A DNA stretch of 64,000 nt from Lichenibacterium minor (GCF_004137685.1 NZ_QYBB01000007.1:124001-188000); one strand, 5' to 3'; positions 1 to 8,633 are shown, counted from the stretch's first letter. Numbers and translations: made by a program. Notes: generated by a model from the letters alone, not told the origin.

Positions 1-113
1 ACGCCTTCGGCCGGCGCCATCGTCTGCAGCGTTTGGCCGGACGCGGCCGGCGCCCAGCGGTTGCCGATGAACACGCCCTGCGCGGCGATGATGGACGACG
101 AATGCACGTTCAT
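1..113 (-). CDS. Aldehyde dehydrogenase family protein, N-terminal fragment (runs off left edge)
   Basis: Only about the first 37 codons are inside the window. Reading leftward from an ATG at 111-113, preceded by a GGAGG ribosome site at about 121-125, the peptide contains the stretch VFIGNRWAPAASGQTLQ followed by MAPAEG. An opening of this form (F-I-G-x-x-W, a small-residue run, then a P-A-x-G) is typical of the N-terminal arm of NAD(P)-dependent aldehyde dehydrogenases, which oxidise aldehydes to acids. The catalytic Cys and Glu would lie outside the window, so substrate class cannot be judged. Confidence 0.7.
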   Translation of the reverse strand, partial: MNVHSSSIIAAQGVFIGNRWAPAASGQTLQTMAPAEG

Positions 114-509
114 GTCGAGTCCTCCCTTCGCGCGGGGCCCCGCGCGACCGTTTCATGCGAGATGGGGTGCCGGGCGCGCCGATGCCAAGACGATTCCGCT
201 CTTCCCCTCATACGCCCCGGCGATGGGAGACGGCGGCGACGAGCCGAGGCGTGCCGGCCGAAGCGCCCCCGGGGGCCGGCCATCCTACCCGCAAGCGTCC
301 GCTCCCCGCCAGCACGAGTCCGCGAGCCACGCCGCCGCGCCGGAAGCCGGGCGGCCGCATCGGCTCCCGAGCCCGCCGAGCCGGGGGACGAACGTCGCAC
401 CGACCCGGTTCCGTGCCGATATTTCCAATCGATGGTTGCTTTCATTTCGAAACATGCAATCTTAGCGGGAGGTCGCGCGCCAGTCGACCGCAACCGGGGA
501 GTCGAAGTC
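114..509. other. Intergenic region between divergent genes
   Basis: About 400 bases between the leftward aldehyde dehydrogenase and the rightward small gene at 510. Frames crossing it on both strands are rich in Arg and Pro and look like chance frames of GC-rich DNA. The last 90 bases (about 418-470) are clearly richer in A and T than the rest and are the likely promoter zone for the gene at 510. I see no operator or RNA element. Confidence 0.5.
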
Positions 510-875
510 ATGCCGCTTCACAGGGTGAACACGGGTCGCGTCATTCCGGGCATCGTCATCCCCAACACGGCGCAAAGGGCGGACTGTCAGAACGTGATGG
601 CCATGCTCGACTACGCCGACATCGGCCGAGGGGCGGGAACCTTGCACACCAGTGGCGTGGCCCGCCTCGACATGCAGGGCAGGACTGCCGCCGGCGATGC
701 CAACCTGCAGGTCCAGATCGGGGGCGGCACCGTGTCCGCACTGCTGGTGTCCAATACCGCCCAACACGAAACCAACCACCAGAACCAGGTCGGCGTTGCC
801 AATGCCGCCATCGGAACCCTGAACCAAAGCATGGATTCCGGCACGATATGGCATCTGAACGGCTCCATCCCCTGA
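510..875 (+). CDS. Hypothetical protein, 121 aa
   Basis: I do not recognise this protein. The ATG at 510 follows a GGGGAG ribosome site; the frame is open further upstream but that part is arginine-rich shadow. The product is small, neutral and rich in Gly, Ala, Asn and Gln, with no signal peptide or membrane segment. It holds two similar pieces, IPNTAQ near residue 18 and VSNTAQ near residue 85, and an alternating polar/hydrophobic pattern (LQVQIGGGTVSALLV) suggestive of beta strands. Codon use is less GC-extreme than in neighbours, which hints at transfer. It stands alone between divergent and convergent neighbours. Confidence 0.55.
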   Translation: MPLHRVNTGRVIPGIVIPNTAQRADCQNVMAMLDYADIGRGAGTLHTSGVARLDMQGRTAAGDANLQVQIGGGTVSALLVSNTAQHETNHQNQVGVANAAIGTLNQSMDSGTIWHLNGSIP

Positions 876-1065
876 CCGCCGGTCCCCGCTCGCTCGCAAG
901 GATGGCGCAGGCCTCGAACGTGGCGCGTCGAAGGCTGTCCCGGATCTCGCCGGCCCACGACCAGGGCCGTCGCGAAGATCCGCGATATCGAAGCGAAGGG
1001 TCCTCTCGATCGTCGATGCGCCGGCGCTCCGGGGGCGGGGCCGCGCCTGTTCGGAGGGGCCCGCC

Positions 1066-2010
1066 TCACTCGCTGTTGCGCATCCGCGCCATGTGCCAGT
1101 CGCCCGACTGCACGAGGTCGCGCAGGGTGGCGCGGCACAGGCCCTCCACGGCCTTCGCGGCGCCGGTCGGCGGCCGGTCCGCGGGCTGGACCAGCGCCAC
1201 CATGCGGGTCAGCGGCGGGTCCACCGTCCAGGCGCGGAGCCGGCCGTCCTCCACCTCGTGCCGCACCGCGTGGCCGGGCAGGATCGAATAGCCGAGGCGC
1301 CGCCCGACGAGCTGCTTGATCGCCCCGTAGGCGTCGATGTCGATCGCGGTCGCGAGCCGCACGCCGCGGGCCGCCGCCGCGGCGTCGAGCAGGTCGCGCA
1401 GCCCATGGCCGGGGCTCGGCAGGATGAGGGGCAGCGCGGCCAGTTCGGCGAAGGGCAGGGTCCCGCCCTCGGGGTGTCTCAGGCCGTCGGGCGGCTCGGG
1501 CGCGCCGAACACCACCAGCGTTTCGACCAGGAGGGCGTTGGCGCGGAGGTCGCGGTCCTCCGGCAGGCCGTAGAGCAGCCCGAGGTCGACGCGGCCCTGG
1601 CGCAGCCAGTCGAGCACGTAGCCGCTCATGGCTTCCGCGATGCGCAGCGTCACCTTGGGGAAGCGTTCCCGCGCCGCCAGCACCAGCGGCACGCCGAGCA
1701 GCGGGCTGATGGAGGACGGCAGGCCGAGCCGCACCTCGCCCGAGGGCTCGGCGGCGCTGCCGCGGATCTCCCTCTGCGCCACCTCGAACTGTTCGATGAT
1801 GAGCCGGGCGTTGCGCAGCAGGATCGCCCCGGCCTCGGTGGGCTGCACGCCCTGCGGGGTGCGGAACAGCAGCGGCAGGCCGAGGTCCGCCTCCATGTTG
1901 CGGATGTGCAGGCTGAGCGCCGGCTGGGCGATGTTCAACTGCAGCGACGCCCGCGAGATCGAGCCGCATTGGACGATGGCGACGAAGTAGCGAAGCTGCC
2001 GCAGGTCCAC
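1066..2010 (-). CDS. LysR family transcriptional regulator
   Basis: A 314-residue protein of normal LysR length. Residues 1-60 form the winged helix-turn-helix (VDLRQLRYFVAIVQCGSISR start, then the NIAQPALSLHIRNME recognition helix region); residues about 90-300 form the two-lobed ligand-binding domain. The start is a GTG at 2010, chosen because the family almost always begins a few residues before the L-R-x-L-x-Y-F motif; the frame stays open upstream as a meaningless extension. The effector is unknown. The nearest divergent or downstream gene is far away, so no target can be inferred from context. Confidence 0.9.
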   Translation of the reverse strand: MDLRQLRYFVAIVQCGSISRASLQLNIAQPALSLHIRNMEADLGLPLLFRTPQGVQPTEAGAILLRNARLIIEQFEVAQREIRGSAAEPSGEVRLGLPSSISPLLGVPLVLAARERFPKVTLRIAEAMSGYVLDWLRQGRVDLGLLYGLPEDRDLRANALLVETLVVFGAPEPPDGLRHPEGGTLPFAELAALPLILPSPGHGLRDLLDAAAAARGVRLATAIDIDAYGAIKQLVGRRLGYSILPGHAVRHEVEDGRLRAWTVDPPLTRMVALVQPADRPPTGAAKAVEGLCRATLRDLVQSGDWHMARMRNSE

Positions 2011-2640
2011 GCCCGTCCCCCCGAGCCGCGGCCGTGATCGCCCGACGCGGGGCAGGATAGCAGGCAGCGGCGGGCACGCCAGGGCCAAAGCGGGCCGCTG
2101 CGGCCGGCGGCGTGCCGCATGGCGTCGAGGTCGACGACGAGCCCGAGGCCGGGAAGACCGGGGCTGTCTCTGGGCGGCCTGGACCGGAGGGACGGGCGGA
2201 ACGGCGGTTTCACGGCGCGATCCGGCAGAACGGGACTCCCTGCTCGCCCGAGACGGGGTTGATCTGCCGGTCGGCTGCAAGGGTCCACGCAGGACGGCTG
2301 AAGGGACGCGGGGCGGCGGCATCGCAGGACTCGTCGCGAAACGCTTCCATCCCGCGATGGACGTTCACGACGGCGATCGTCCTCGACAAGGATCCGAATG
2401 GAGCGTGTCGACAGACCGGATCGATGCGACGGAGCATCCGCGGCTGGAGACCCGGCGCGGACACCTCGTCTGGCTCGCGGCCCCGACTGTCCGTGTCTCG
2501 GAACTCGATGGCCGATGCGGATGAGATCACGGAAGAGTGTCTCAAAACGCTGTCCTGGATGATCATACCTATGCGATAACTTAGAAAGGTGATGGACGGG
2601 TTGATGGTCGGCGCATGTACGCCACTCTACGCCCTCGGAC
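2011..2640. other. Intergenic region, no supported gene
   Basis: About 630 bases between two leftward regulators. The half near 2330-2640 is noticeably richer in A and T than the flanking genes. Two open frames (2112-2579 plus, 2210-2566 minus) overlap each other, have no good ribosome site and encode nothing recognisable. The promoter of the LysR gene should lie within the left part. Confidence 0.5.
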
Positions 2641-3006
2641 CTAAGTCGAGGCTCCTGCATCGTAATGCTGCTGTGCCGTAAGAACCTGCTCGATGTGACT
2701 TTCAGCCCAAAGCCGCAGGGGGTCCACGGTCGCGGATAGCGTCTCGCCCAAGAGGGTGATGCTGTACTCAACCGTCACGGGCACGGTAGGCGTCGCCTTG
2801 CGGCTGATCAAGCCGTCCCGCTCCAGGCTCTTGAGGCTTTGCGATAGCATCTTCTGTGAAATCCCCTCGACCTCGCGCCGAAGCTGGTTGAAGCGCATCG
2901 GTCCCTTGGCCAACAGGCCTAGCAGCAGCACTGCCCATTTGTCGGCGATACGATCCAGGACGAGGCGTGTCGGACAGGCGGACACATAAGCGTTCCAGGT
3001 AGTCAT
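2641..3006 (-). CDS. HxlR family transcriptional regulator (QorR/YtfH type)
   Basis: A 121-residue winged helix protein. It carries the family layout: a conserved cysteine at residue 11 (SACPTRLVLD), then the ADKWAVLLLGLLAKGPMRF helix, a recognition helix around ISQKMLSQSLKSLE and a beta wing (VPVTVEYSITLLG). In the E. coli relatives QorR/YtfH and in Bacillus HypR/YodB the N-terminal cysteine senses quinones or other electrophiles; that role here is inference. It is transcribed away from a quinone reductase gene starting 100 bases off, the same arrangement as ytfH/ytfG in E. coli, so it probably represses that gene and itself. Confidence 0.9.
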   Translation of the reverse strand: MTTWNAYVSACPTRLVLDRIADKWAVLLLGLLAKGPMRFNQLRREVEGISQKMLSQSLKSLERDGLISRKATPTVPVTVEYSITLLGETLSATVDPLRLWAESHIEQVLTAQQHYDAGAST

Positions 3007-3009
3007 GGC

Positions 3010-3027
3010 GGTTTCCTGCAGGTAACC
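3010..3027. promoter_or_regulatory. Imperfect palindrome, candidate HxlR operator
   Basis: GGTTTCCTGCAGGTAACC is an inverted repeat with 8 of 9 pairs matching, placed directly upstream of the HxlR start codon and overlapping its ribosome site. The 100-base divergent spacer is AT-rich compared with the genes. HxlR regulators bind short palindromes in such spacers, so this is a reasonable operator; no binding data are available. Confidence 0.4.
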
Positions 3028-3106
3028 AAGTGTGATTATGGTGCCTTCTTTACACCAAGCATATGCTCGTGCAGCTAGTACCTATCAGAAACCACTGAGG
3101 GTCATC

Positions 3107-3949
3107 ATGAAAATTGCTGTCACCGGAGCCACCGGCCAGCTCGGCCGCCTCGTTGTCGATCGCCTCAAGGCCAAGGTACCAACGAGCGAGATCGTCGGCT
3201 TGGTGCGCTCGCCTGAGAAGGCGACCGATCTCGGCATCGCGATCTACGCCTTCGACTACTCGCAGCCGGCGAGCCTATCGGCCGCCCTGGCGGGCGTCGA
3301 TACGCTCCTGCTCATCTCCTCGAGCGAGGTCGGCCAGCGGGCGACGCAGCACCGCAACGTCATCGAGGCGGCCAAGGCAGCCGGGGTGAAGCGGATCGTC
3401 TACACGAGCCTGCTGCACGCGGACGTGTCGCCGCTCGATCTGGCCGACGAACACCGCACGACGGAAGCCGATCTCAAGGCCTCGGGCCTCACCCACACCA
3501 TCCTGCGCAATGGCTGGTATACCGAGAACTACACGGCATCGATCCCGCCTGCCTTGGCGCACGACGCCTTCCCCGGTAGCGCCGGGGACGGTCGCATCTC
3601 GTCGGCACCGCGCAGCGACTATGCCGATGCCGCCGTGGCGGTGCTGACGGGCGAGGGGCATGACGGCAAGGTCTACGAGCTGGCCGGTGACGACGCTTAC
3701 ACGCTGGCCGAACTGGCCGCAGAAATCTCCCGGCAGGCCGGCAAGACCGTCCCCTACGTGAACCTGCCGGAAGCCGACTACGCCGGCATCCTGGTTAAGG
3801 CCGGCGTGCCGGACTGGCTCGCCCACGCTTTGGCGAGCTGGGACGTCGGGGCCTCGCAAGGCGCGCTGTTCGATGACGGCCGCCAGCTCTCGAAGCTGCT
3901 TGGTCGACCGACATCGCCGCTTTCAGCCGCGGTTGCCGTCGCCATCTGA
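3107..3949 (+). CDS. qorB: NAD(P)H:quinone oxidoreductase, QorB/NmrA-like
   Basis: A 280-residue atypical short-chain dehydrogenase of the NmrA/QorB group, close to the 286 residues of E. coli QorB. The nucleotide-binding loop GATGQLGRLVVD begins at residue 7; the motifs DTLLLISSSEVGQR and VYTSLLHADVSPLDLADEH are characteristic of QorB, as is LRNGWYTENYTASIP around residue 145. QorB reduces quinones with NADPH in the cytosol. The ATG at 3107 gives the standard MKIAVTGATG start. The divergent HxlR gene makes this an electrophile or quinone stress unit (inference from the E. coli pair). A hairpin terminator follows the stop. Confidence 0.9.
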   Translation: MKIAVTGATGQLGRLVVDRLKAKVPTSEIVGLVRSPEKATDLGIAIYAFDYSQPASLSAALAGVDTLLLISSSEVGQRATQHRNVIEAAKAAGVKRIVYTSLLHADVSPLDLADEHRTTEADLKASGLTHTILRNGWYTENYTASIPPALAHDAFPGSAGDGRISSAPRSDYADAAVAVLTGEGHDGKVYELAGDDAYTLAELAAEISRQAGKTVPYVNLPEADYAGILVKAGVPDWLAHALASWDVGASQGALFDDGRQLSKLLGRPTSPLSAAVAVAI

Positions 3950-3958
3950 ACGCAGCCT

Positions 3959-3986
3959 GAGGCCGCGCTATGCTCGGCCTCGTTTT
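3959..3986 (+). terminator. Rho-independent terminator after qorB
   Basis: A perfect 7-bp stem GAGGCCG/CGGCCTC with a 9-base loop is followed by GTTTT. It starts ten bases after the qorB stop codon. Confidence 0.7.
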
Positions 3987-4423
3987 GCAGGCTGCATGCC
4001 TTGGCGGTCGGCCACGGGTCCATCGGAGGTGATCTTCTGTTGGTCTGGACCTACGATAGCCGAGGAACTGCTACTGTCTCCAAAATCACAAGGCACCCGG
4101 CCGAGACACTACGTCTCGTCAGAGTATACCCATGCGAAACTGCATGAAACGCATGGCTCCGGCATCGACGGCCTTTGCGTCGGTGATCTCAGGATACGAG
4201 ACCGATCGGGCCTTCGGTGAAGGTCGGCTTCCCTGCGAACCGAGCTGCGGGGAGAAGGTCCTGGTCGGGTCGGAAGCGGTCGAAAGCGCCGCTGCGCCGA
4301 GGACTTGACCCGACGAGCGATGCCGCCGCCGCGCGATCCGTGCTCGACGTCGGGTTCGGCTCCGCTCGGAGCCTGCACGGGCCGGTCACGAGCCACCCCC
4401 GGACTGTTGGGCGGACGGCGCCC
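3987..4423. other. Intergenic region, nothing recognised
   Basis: About 440 bases between the qorB terminator and the end of the leftward CoA transferase gene. The segment around 4040-4170 has more A and T than its surroundings, but open frames there are short, overlap on both strands and resemble nothing I know. No tRNA or repeat seen. Confidence 0.45.
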
Positions 4424-5569
4424 TCACTCGGCCACAGCGCGTGCGGCCCCGCCGAACTCGGCCCGCAGCGCCTCCGTATGCTGGCCGAGGGCCGGCACGG
4501 GACGGAAGTCCGGCAAGGTGCCGTCGTGCAGCGCGCCGGGGGCGAGGTACTTCGCCGGGCCGGTCGGGGTGTCGACCGTGACGAAGCGGTTCTGCGGATG
4601 CTTGGCGAGATCGTCCATGGTGGACACGCGGCCGTAGGCGATCCGCGCCCGCTCCAGCCGGTCCACCACGGCGTCGCGGTCGTGCGCCTGGAACACGCCT
4701 TCCACCACCTCGTCGAGCGCCGCGCGGTTGGCGACGCGGCGGACGTTGAGCGAGAAGCGCTCGTCGGTGGCGACCTCCGGCCGCTCCAGCACGTCGCGGC
4801 ACAGGTTGACCCATTCGCGCTCGTTCTGGATCGAGAACAGCACGGCCTTGCCGTCGCGGCACGCGTAGGCGCCGTAGGGCGCGATGGTGGGATGGTTGAG
4901 GCCGGAGCGCGGCGGCACCTTCCCCCCGTAGACGTATTGCAGGTACGGCACGTTCATCCAGTCGGCGAGCGCGTGGAACAGCGACACCGCGACGTGGCGG
5001 CCGCGGCCCGTGATCCCGCGCCCGATCAGCGCCTGCAGCACCGCCTGGAAGGCCGTCATGCCGGCCGCGATGTCGCAGACCGACACGCCGACGCGGGCCA
5101 TCTCGTCCGCCGTGCCGGTGATGGAGCTCAGGCCCGTCTCGGCCTGGACTAGCAGGTCGTAAGCTTTGAGGTCGCGGAAGGGGCCCTCGTCGCCGTAGCC
5201 CGAGATCGATACGGTGATCAGGCGCGGATAGTCGGCGCGCAGCCGCTCGGGCGCGAAGCCGAGCCGGTCGAGGGCGCCGGGGGCGAGGTTCTGCACGAAG
5301 ACGTCGGCGCCGGCCACCATGCGCTCCAGGAGGGCGCAGTCGGGCGTTTGGCGGAGGTCGAGGCAGATCGATTCCTTGCCGCGGTTCAGCCACACGAAAT
5401 AGGCGCTCTCGCCGTGCACGAGGTGGTCGTAGCCGCGGGCGAAGTCGCCCTCTGGCCGCTCCACCTTGACGACGCGGGCGCCCGCGTCGGCGAGGCGGCT
5501 GGTGAGGTAGGGGGCCGCCACCGCCTGCTCGATCGACACCACGACGAGCCCGTCGAGATCACCCGCCAT
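4424..5569 (-). CDS. CaiB/BaiF family CoA transferase (class III)
   Basis: A 381-residue family III CoA transferase, which moves CoA between acyl groups through an aspartyl-CoA thioester. The start (LDGLVVVSIEQAVAAPYLTSRLADAGARVVKVE) and the block SISGYGDEGPFRDLKAYDLLVQAETGL are family signatures; Asp138 in AYD is the expected catalytic residue. AGGAAG lies seven bases before the ATG at 5569. It diverges from a class I fumarase. Enzymes of this family next to fumarase/mesaconase genes handle mesaconate, citramalate or itaconate CoA esters in some bacteria; here the substrate is inference. Confidence 0.9.
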   Translation of the reverse strand: MAGDLDGLVVVSIEQAVAAPYLTSRLADAGARVVKVERPEGDFARGYDHLVHGESAYFVWLNRGKESICLDLRQTPDCALLERMVAGADVFVQNLAPGALDRLGFAPERLRADYPRLITVSISGYGDEGPFRDLKAYDLLVQAETGLSSITGTADEMARVGVSVCDIAAGMTAFQAVLQALIGRGITGRGRHVAVSLFHALADWMNVPYLQYVYGGKVPPRSGLNHPTIAPYGAYACRDGKAVLFSIQNEREWVNLCRDVLERPEVATDERFSLNVRRVANRAALDEVVEGVFQAHDRDAVVDRLERARIAYGRVSTMDDLAKHPQNRFVTVDTPTGPAKYLAPGALHDGTLPDFRPVPALGQHTEALRAEFGGAARAVAE

Positions 5570-5771
5570 GACGCTTCCTCCATCGTGTCCGCGGTGTGCT
5601 TATCGTGCCGGTGCGGCGGCGTCGCCACATAGCGTTTGCGTCGCGACGTCATAGCTGGACGCTATTGGTCCGCCCCGGGCGGATGGTCCATCCGGTCAGC
5701 GATGCGTCACGCCGCGGGGGTCTGCCGCGAAACACCGGCGGTGGGGCCGCGGCGAAGGGGGAAGGGACGTC
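5570..5771. promoter_or_regulatory. Divergent promoter region between CoA transferase and fumarase
   Basis: About 200 bases shared by two genes transcribed outward. A relatively AT-rich core around 5580-5670 is the likely promoter zone. I see no clear palindrome that would name an operator. Confidence 0.35.
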
Positions 5772-7316
5772 ATGCCGGAGGGAAGCGCGCGCGGGCCGAT
5801 CCGCGAGGAGGACGTCGTCGCCAGCGTGGCCGACGCCCTGCAATACATCGCCGTCTACCACCCGCCGAGCTTCGTGGCGGCGCTGGCCGACGCCTATGCG
5901 CGGGAAGAAAGCCCCGCCGCCCGGGACGCCATCGGCCAGATCCTCGCCAACTCGCGCCTGTCCGCCTTCGGGCGCCGGCCGATCTGCCAGGACACCGGCA
6001 CCGTCAACGCCTTCGTCAAGGTCGGCATGGGGGCGCGCTTCGCCGGTGCCCGGCCCCTGCAGGAGCTCGTCGACGAGGGCGTGCGCCGCGCCTACCTGAA
6101 CCCCGACAACCCGCTGCGCGCGTCCATCGTGCGCGATCCGCTCGGCGGCCGCCGCAACACCGGCGACAACACCCCCGCGGTGGTCCACGTCGAGATGGTG
6201 GCGGGCGACACGGTGTCGATCACCGTGGCGGCCAAGGGCGGCGGCTCGGAGAACAAGGCCCGCTACACCAACCTCGCGCCCGCCGCCTCGGTGGCGGACT
6301 GGGTGGTGAACACCGTGGAAACGCTCGGCGCGGGCTGGTGCCCGCCGGGGCTGCTCGGCATCGGGGTGGGGGGCTCGGTGGAAAAGAGCATGGTGATGGC
6401 GAAGGAGGTCCTGCTCGAGAAGATCGACATGCCGGACCTCATCCGCCGCGGGCCGTCGAACCCCGCGGAAGAGCTGCGGCTCGAGGTCTACGACCGCGTC
6501 AACGCGCTGGGCATCGGCGCGCAGGGGCTCGGCGGGCTCACCACGGTGGTGGACGTCAAGGTCCGGACCTTCCCGTGCCACGCGGCCTCGAAGCCCGTGG
6601 GGCTGATCCCGCAATGCGCGGCCGACCGCTACGTTACCTTCACGCTGGACGGCTCCGGCCCCGCCGCATTCGCCCCGCCCGACCTGTCGCTGTGGCCCGT
6701 CCTCGACGCGCAGGCGGGGGCCGCCGCGCCGCGCCGCGTCGACCTCGACAGGCTGACGCGGGCCGAGGTGGCGACCTGGCGGGCGGGGGAAACGCTGCTG
6801 CTCAACGGCCGCATGCTGACCGGCCGCGACGCCGCCCACAAGCGGATGGCGGACCTGATGGCGCGCGGCGAGCCGCTGCCGGTGGACCTGCGTGACCGCG
6901 CCATCTACTACGTCGGCCCGGTCGACGCCGTGCGCGACGAGGCCGTCGGCCCCGCCGGCCCCACCACCTCCACCCGCATGGACGGCTTCACCGACGCGCT
7001 GCTGGAACGCACGGGGCTGCTGGTGATGATCGGCAAGGCGGAGCGCGGGCCCGATACGGTGCGCTCCATCGCGCGCCACGGCGCCGCCTATCTCATCGCG
7101 GTCGGCGGGGCCGCCTACCTCGTGTCCAAGGCGATCAGGTCGGCGCGCGTGCTCGCCTTCGCCGACCTCGGCATGGAAGCGATCCACGAGTTCGAGGTCG
7201 AGGACATGCCCGTCACGGTGGCGGTCGACGGGCAGGGCACTTCCATCCACCAGACCGGCCCGTCGCTTTGGCGCCGGCCGCCGGTCGTGCGGGTGCCGGC
7301 GCTCGCCGAAGCGTGA
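5772..7316 (+). CDS. Class I fumarate hydratase (iron-sulfur), possible mesaconase
   Basis: A 514-residue class I fumarase, full length for the family. Three cysteines placed to hold the 4Fe-4S cluster are visible: Cys72 in PICQDTGT, Cys190 in AGWCPPGLLGIGVGG and Cys282 in LIPQCAADRY. The stretches TVAAKGGGSENK and ALGIGAQGLGG belong to the alpha part and MDGFTDALLERTGLLVMIGKAE to the beta part, fused in one chain. It hydrates fumarate to malate; several class I enzymes also hydrate mesaconate to citramalate. The purine-rich ribosome site GAAGGGA precedes the ATG. Pairing with a divergent CoA transferase suggests a C5 dicarboxylate role besides, or instead of, the citric acid cycle. Confidence 0.92.
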   Translation: MPEGSARGPIREEDVVASVADALQYIAVYHPPSFVAALADAYAREESPAARDAIGQILANSRLSAFGRRPICQDTGTVNAFVKVGMGARFAGARPLQELVDEGVRRAYLNPDNPLRASIVRDPLGGRRNTGDNTPAVVHVEMVAGDTVSITVAAKGGGSENKARYTNLAPAASVADWVVNTVETLGAGWCPPGLLGIGVGGSVEKSMVMAKEVLLEKIDMPDLIRRGPSNPAEELRLEVYDRVNALGIGAQGLGGLTTVVDVKVRTFPCHAASKPVGLIPQCAADRYVTFTLDGSGPAAFAPPDLSLWPVLDAQAGAAAPRRVDLDRLTRAEVATWRAGETLLLNGRMLTGRDAAHKRMADLMARGEPLPVDLRDRAIYYVGPVDAVRDEAVGPAGPTTSTRMDGFTDALLERTGLLVMIGKAERGPDTVRSIARHGAAYLIAVGGAAYLVSKAIRSARVLAFADLGMEAIHEFEVEDMPVTVAVDGQGTSIHQTGPSLWRRPPVVRVPALAEA

Positions 7317-7464
7317 CCCGGCCGGCTCTCGCCCGTCGGGGTCTTACCCGGTGGGACGACCCGGATCCCGCCGCGACGACGGCCTCGGACGGGAAGGCGA
7401 CGGGCCTGGGCCGGCCTCCCGTGGGGTCGGGCCCCGCACGACCGTGCGGGACGTGTCCCGGCGC

Positions 7465-7782
7465 TCACCGCCGCCCGAGGCCGCCCGTCCCGATCGCCAC
7501 ATAGCCCCTGAGCGGCCCGTAGGCGGTGGGCGCCCGGATGTCGAGGTCGACGCGCGCGCCGGCCCGGCTCGCCGCGGCATCGCGCCGCCGCCCGCCGTCC
7601 GGCACGATCGGGGCAGCCCCGCGCCCCGCCTGCGCTTCAGCGCGGACGACCCCGCCGAGCCGCAGGCAGGTCGCCGTGCCGGGCAGGGCGAGCTCGCCCG
7701 CCCCGCAGGGCGCCGCCGACGCCCCGCCGGCCGAGGCGAGGAGGACCGCCGCCGCCAGCGCGTGCCGTGCTCCCGAATCCAT
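7465..7782 (-). CDS. Short porin-like outer membrane protein (N-terminal porin module only)
   Basis: A 105-residue protein beginning at an ATG with a GGGAGG ribosome site. Residues 1-24 are a signal peptide ending ASA. The mature part APCGAGELALPGTATCLRLGG, followed by VVRAEA and later RVDLDIRAPTAYGPLRGYVAIGTG, copies the first strands of alphaproteobacterial porins (consensus: aromatic residue, two Cys, P-G-T-D-T-C-x-x-I-G-G-x-V-R, then T-x-Y-G-x-x-R). Full porins have 350-500 residues, so this stops after two or three strands. It may be a degraded porin or a small periplasmic protein derived from one. The reading frame itself is intact. Confidence 0.6.
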   Translation of the reverse strand: MDSGARHALAAAVLLASAGGASAAPCGAGELALPGTATCLRLGGVVRAEAQAGRGAAPIVPDGGRRRDAAASRAGARVDLDIRAPTAYGPLRGYVAIGTGGLGRR

Positions 7783-7859
7783 CGCCGACCCTCCCGCCGC
7801 CACGCCCGCGGCGGCGCGATCCTATCGCGCCTTCCTCCGGCGTGGCACAAGGGGGCGCC

Positions 7860-8633
7860 ATGCCGATCGATGTCGTCGACCTCCGCACCTTCTATTCGGC
7901 GCCGCTCGGCCGCATCGCCCAGCGGGCGATCTCGCGCATCGTCCGCCATTGGTGGAACGACACGCATGGGCTGGCGGTGGCGGGCCTCGGCTACGCCACG
8001 CCCTACCTCGACCCGTTCCGCGACGAGGCCGTGCGGGTCATCGGCCTGATGCCGGCCGAGCAGGGGATCGTGCATTGGCCGCCGGGCGGCACGTCCGCCA
8101 CCGCCATGGTGGAAGGCGGGCAACTGCCGCTGCCGGACGGCTCGATCGACCGCGTGCTGCTGGTGCACATGCTGGAACCGACGGAACACCCGCGCGAAGT
8201 GCTGTCCGAGGTGTGGCGCGTGCTGAGCCCCGGCGGACGCATGATCGCCGTGGCGTGCAACCGGCGGGGCATGTGGGCGCGGGTCGACACCACGCCCTTC
8301 GGCTACGGCCAGCCCTTTTCCAAGCGCCAGCTGGCGGCCCTGCTGCGCGAAACGCTGTTCTCGCCCGAGCGCTTCGGCGAAGCCCTCTACGTGCCGCCCT
8401 TCGAGCGCCGCTCCCTCCTCAAGCTCGCGCCTTTCTTCGAGCGCACCGGCAAGCGGATGGCGCTGCCCGGCGCCGGGGTGCACCTCGTGGAAGCCACGAA
8501 GCAGCTGTACCGGCCGGTGATGCTGCGCGCCCGCGCGCCCGTGCGCCACGCCCTGCCGCGGCTGGAGCCGCGGCTGCAGGGGTCCTTCAGGCGGGACGGG
8601 CCGTTCCGCCGCGACGGCGATCCCGATCGCTGA
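7860..8633 (+). CDS. SAM-dependent methyltransferase, class I type
   Basis: A 257-residue cytosolic protein. The central part reads LPLPDGSIDRVLLVHMLEPTEHPREVLSEVWRVLSPGGRM, the motif IV to VI region of UbiE/Methyltransf_11-type enzymes. The usual glycine-rich SAM loop is weak: the region around residues 35-60 (GLAVAGLGYATPYLDPFR) takes its place. The C-terminus is basic. The substrate is not evident. The ATG at 7860 follows AAGGGGG. The gene is followed, 86 bases on, by topoisomerase IB on the same strand. Confidence 0.8.
   Translation: MPIDVVDLRTFYSAPLGRIAQRAISRIVRHWWNDTHGLAVAGLGYATPYLDPFRDEAVRVIGLMPAEQGIVHWPPGGTSATAMVEGGQLPLPDGSIDRVLLVHMLEPTEHPREVLSEVWRVLSPGGRMIAVACNRRGMWARVDTTPFGYGQPFSKRQLAALLRETLFSPERFGEALYVPPFERRSLLKLAPFFERTGKRMALPGAGVHLVEATKQLYRPVMLRARAPVRHALPRLEPRLQGSFRRDGPFRRDGDPDR

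Noticed and set aside
2112..2579. Two overlapping frames (also 2210-2566 minus) in the LysR/HxlR gap
   Set aside because: Neither has a ribosome site or recognisable content; they contradict each other.
7434..7451. CCCGCAC/GTGCGGG hairpin downstream of the fumarase
   Set aside because: No T run, 118 bases after the stop and close to the convergent porin-like gene; too weak to call a terminator.
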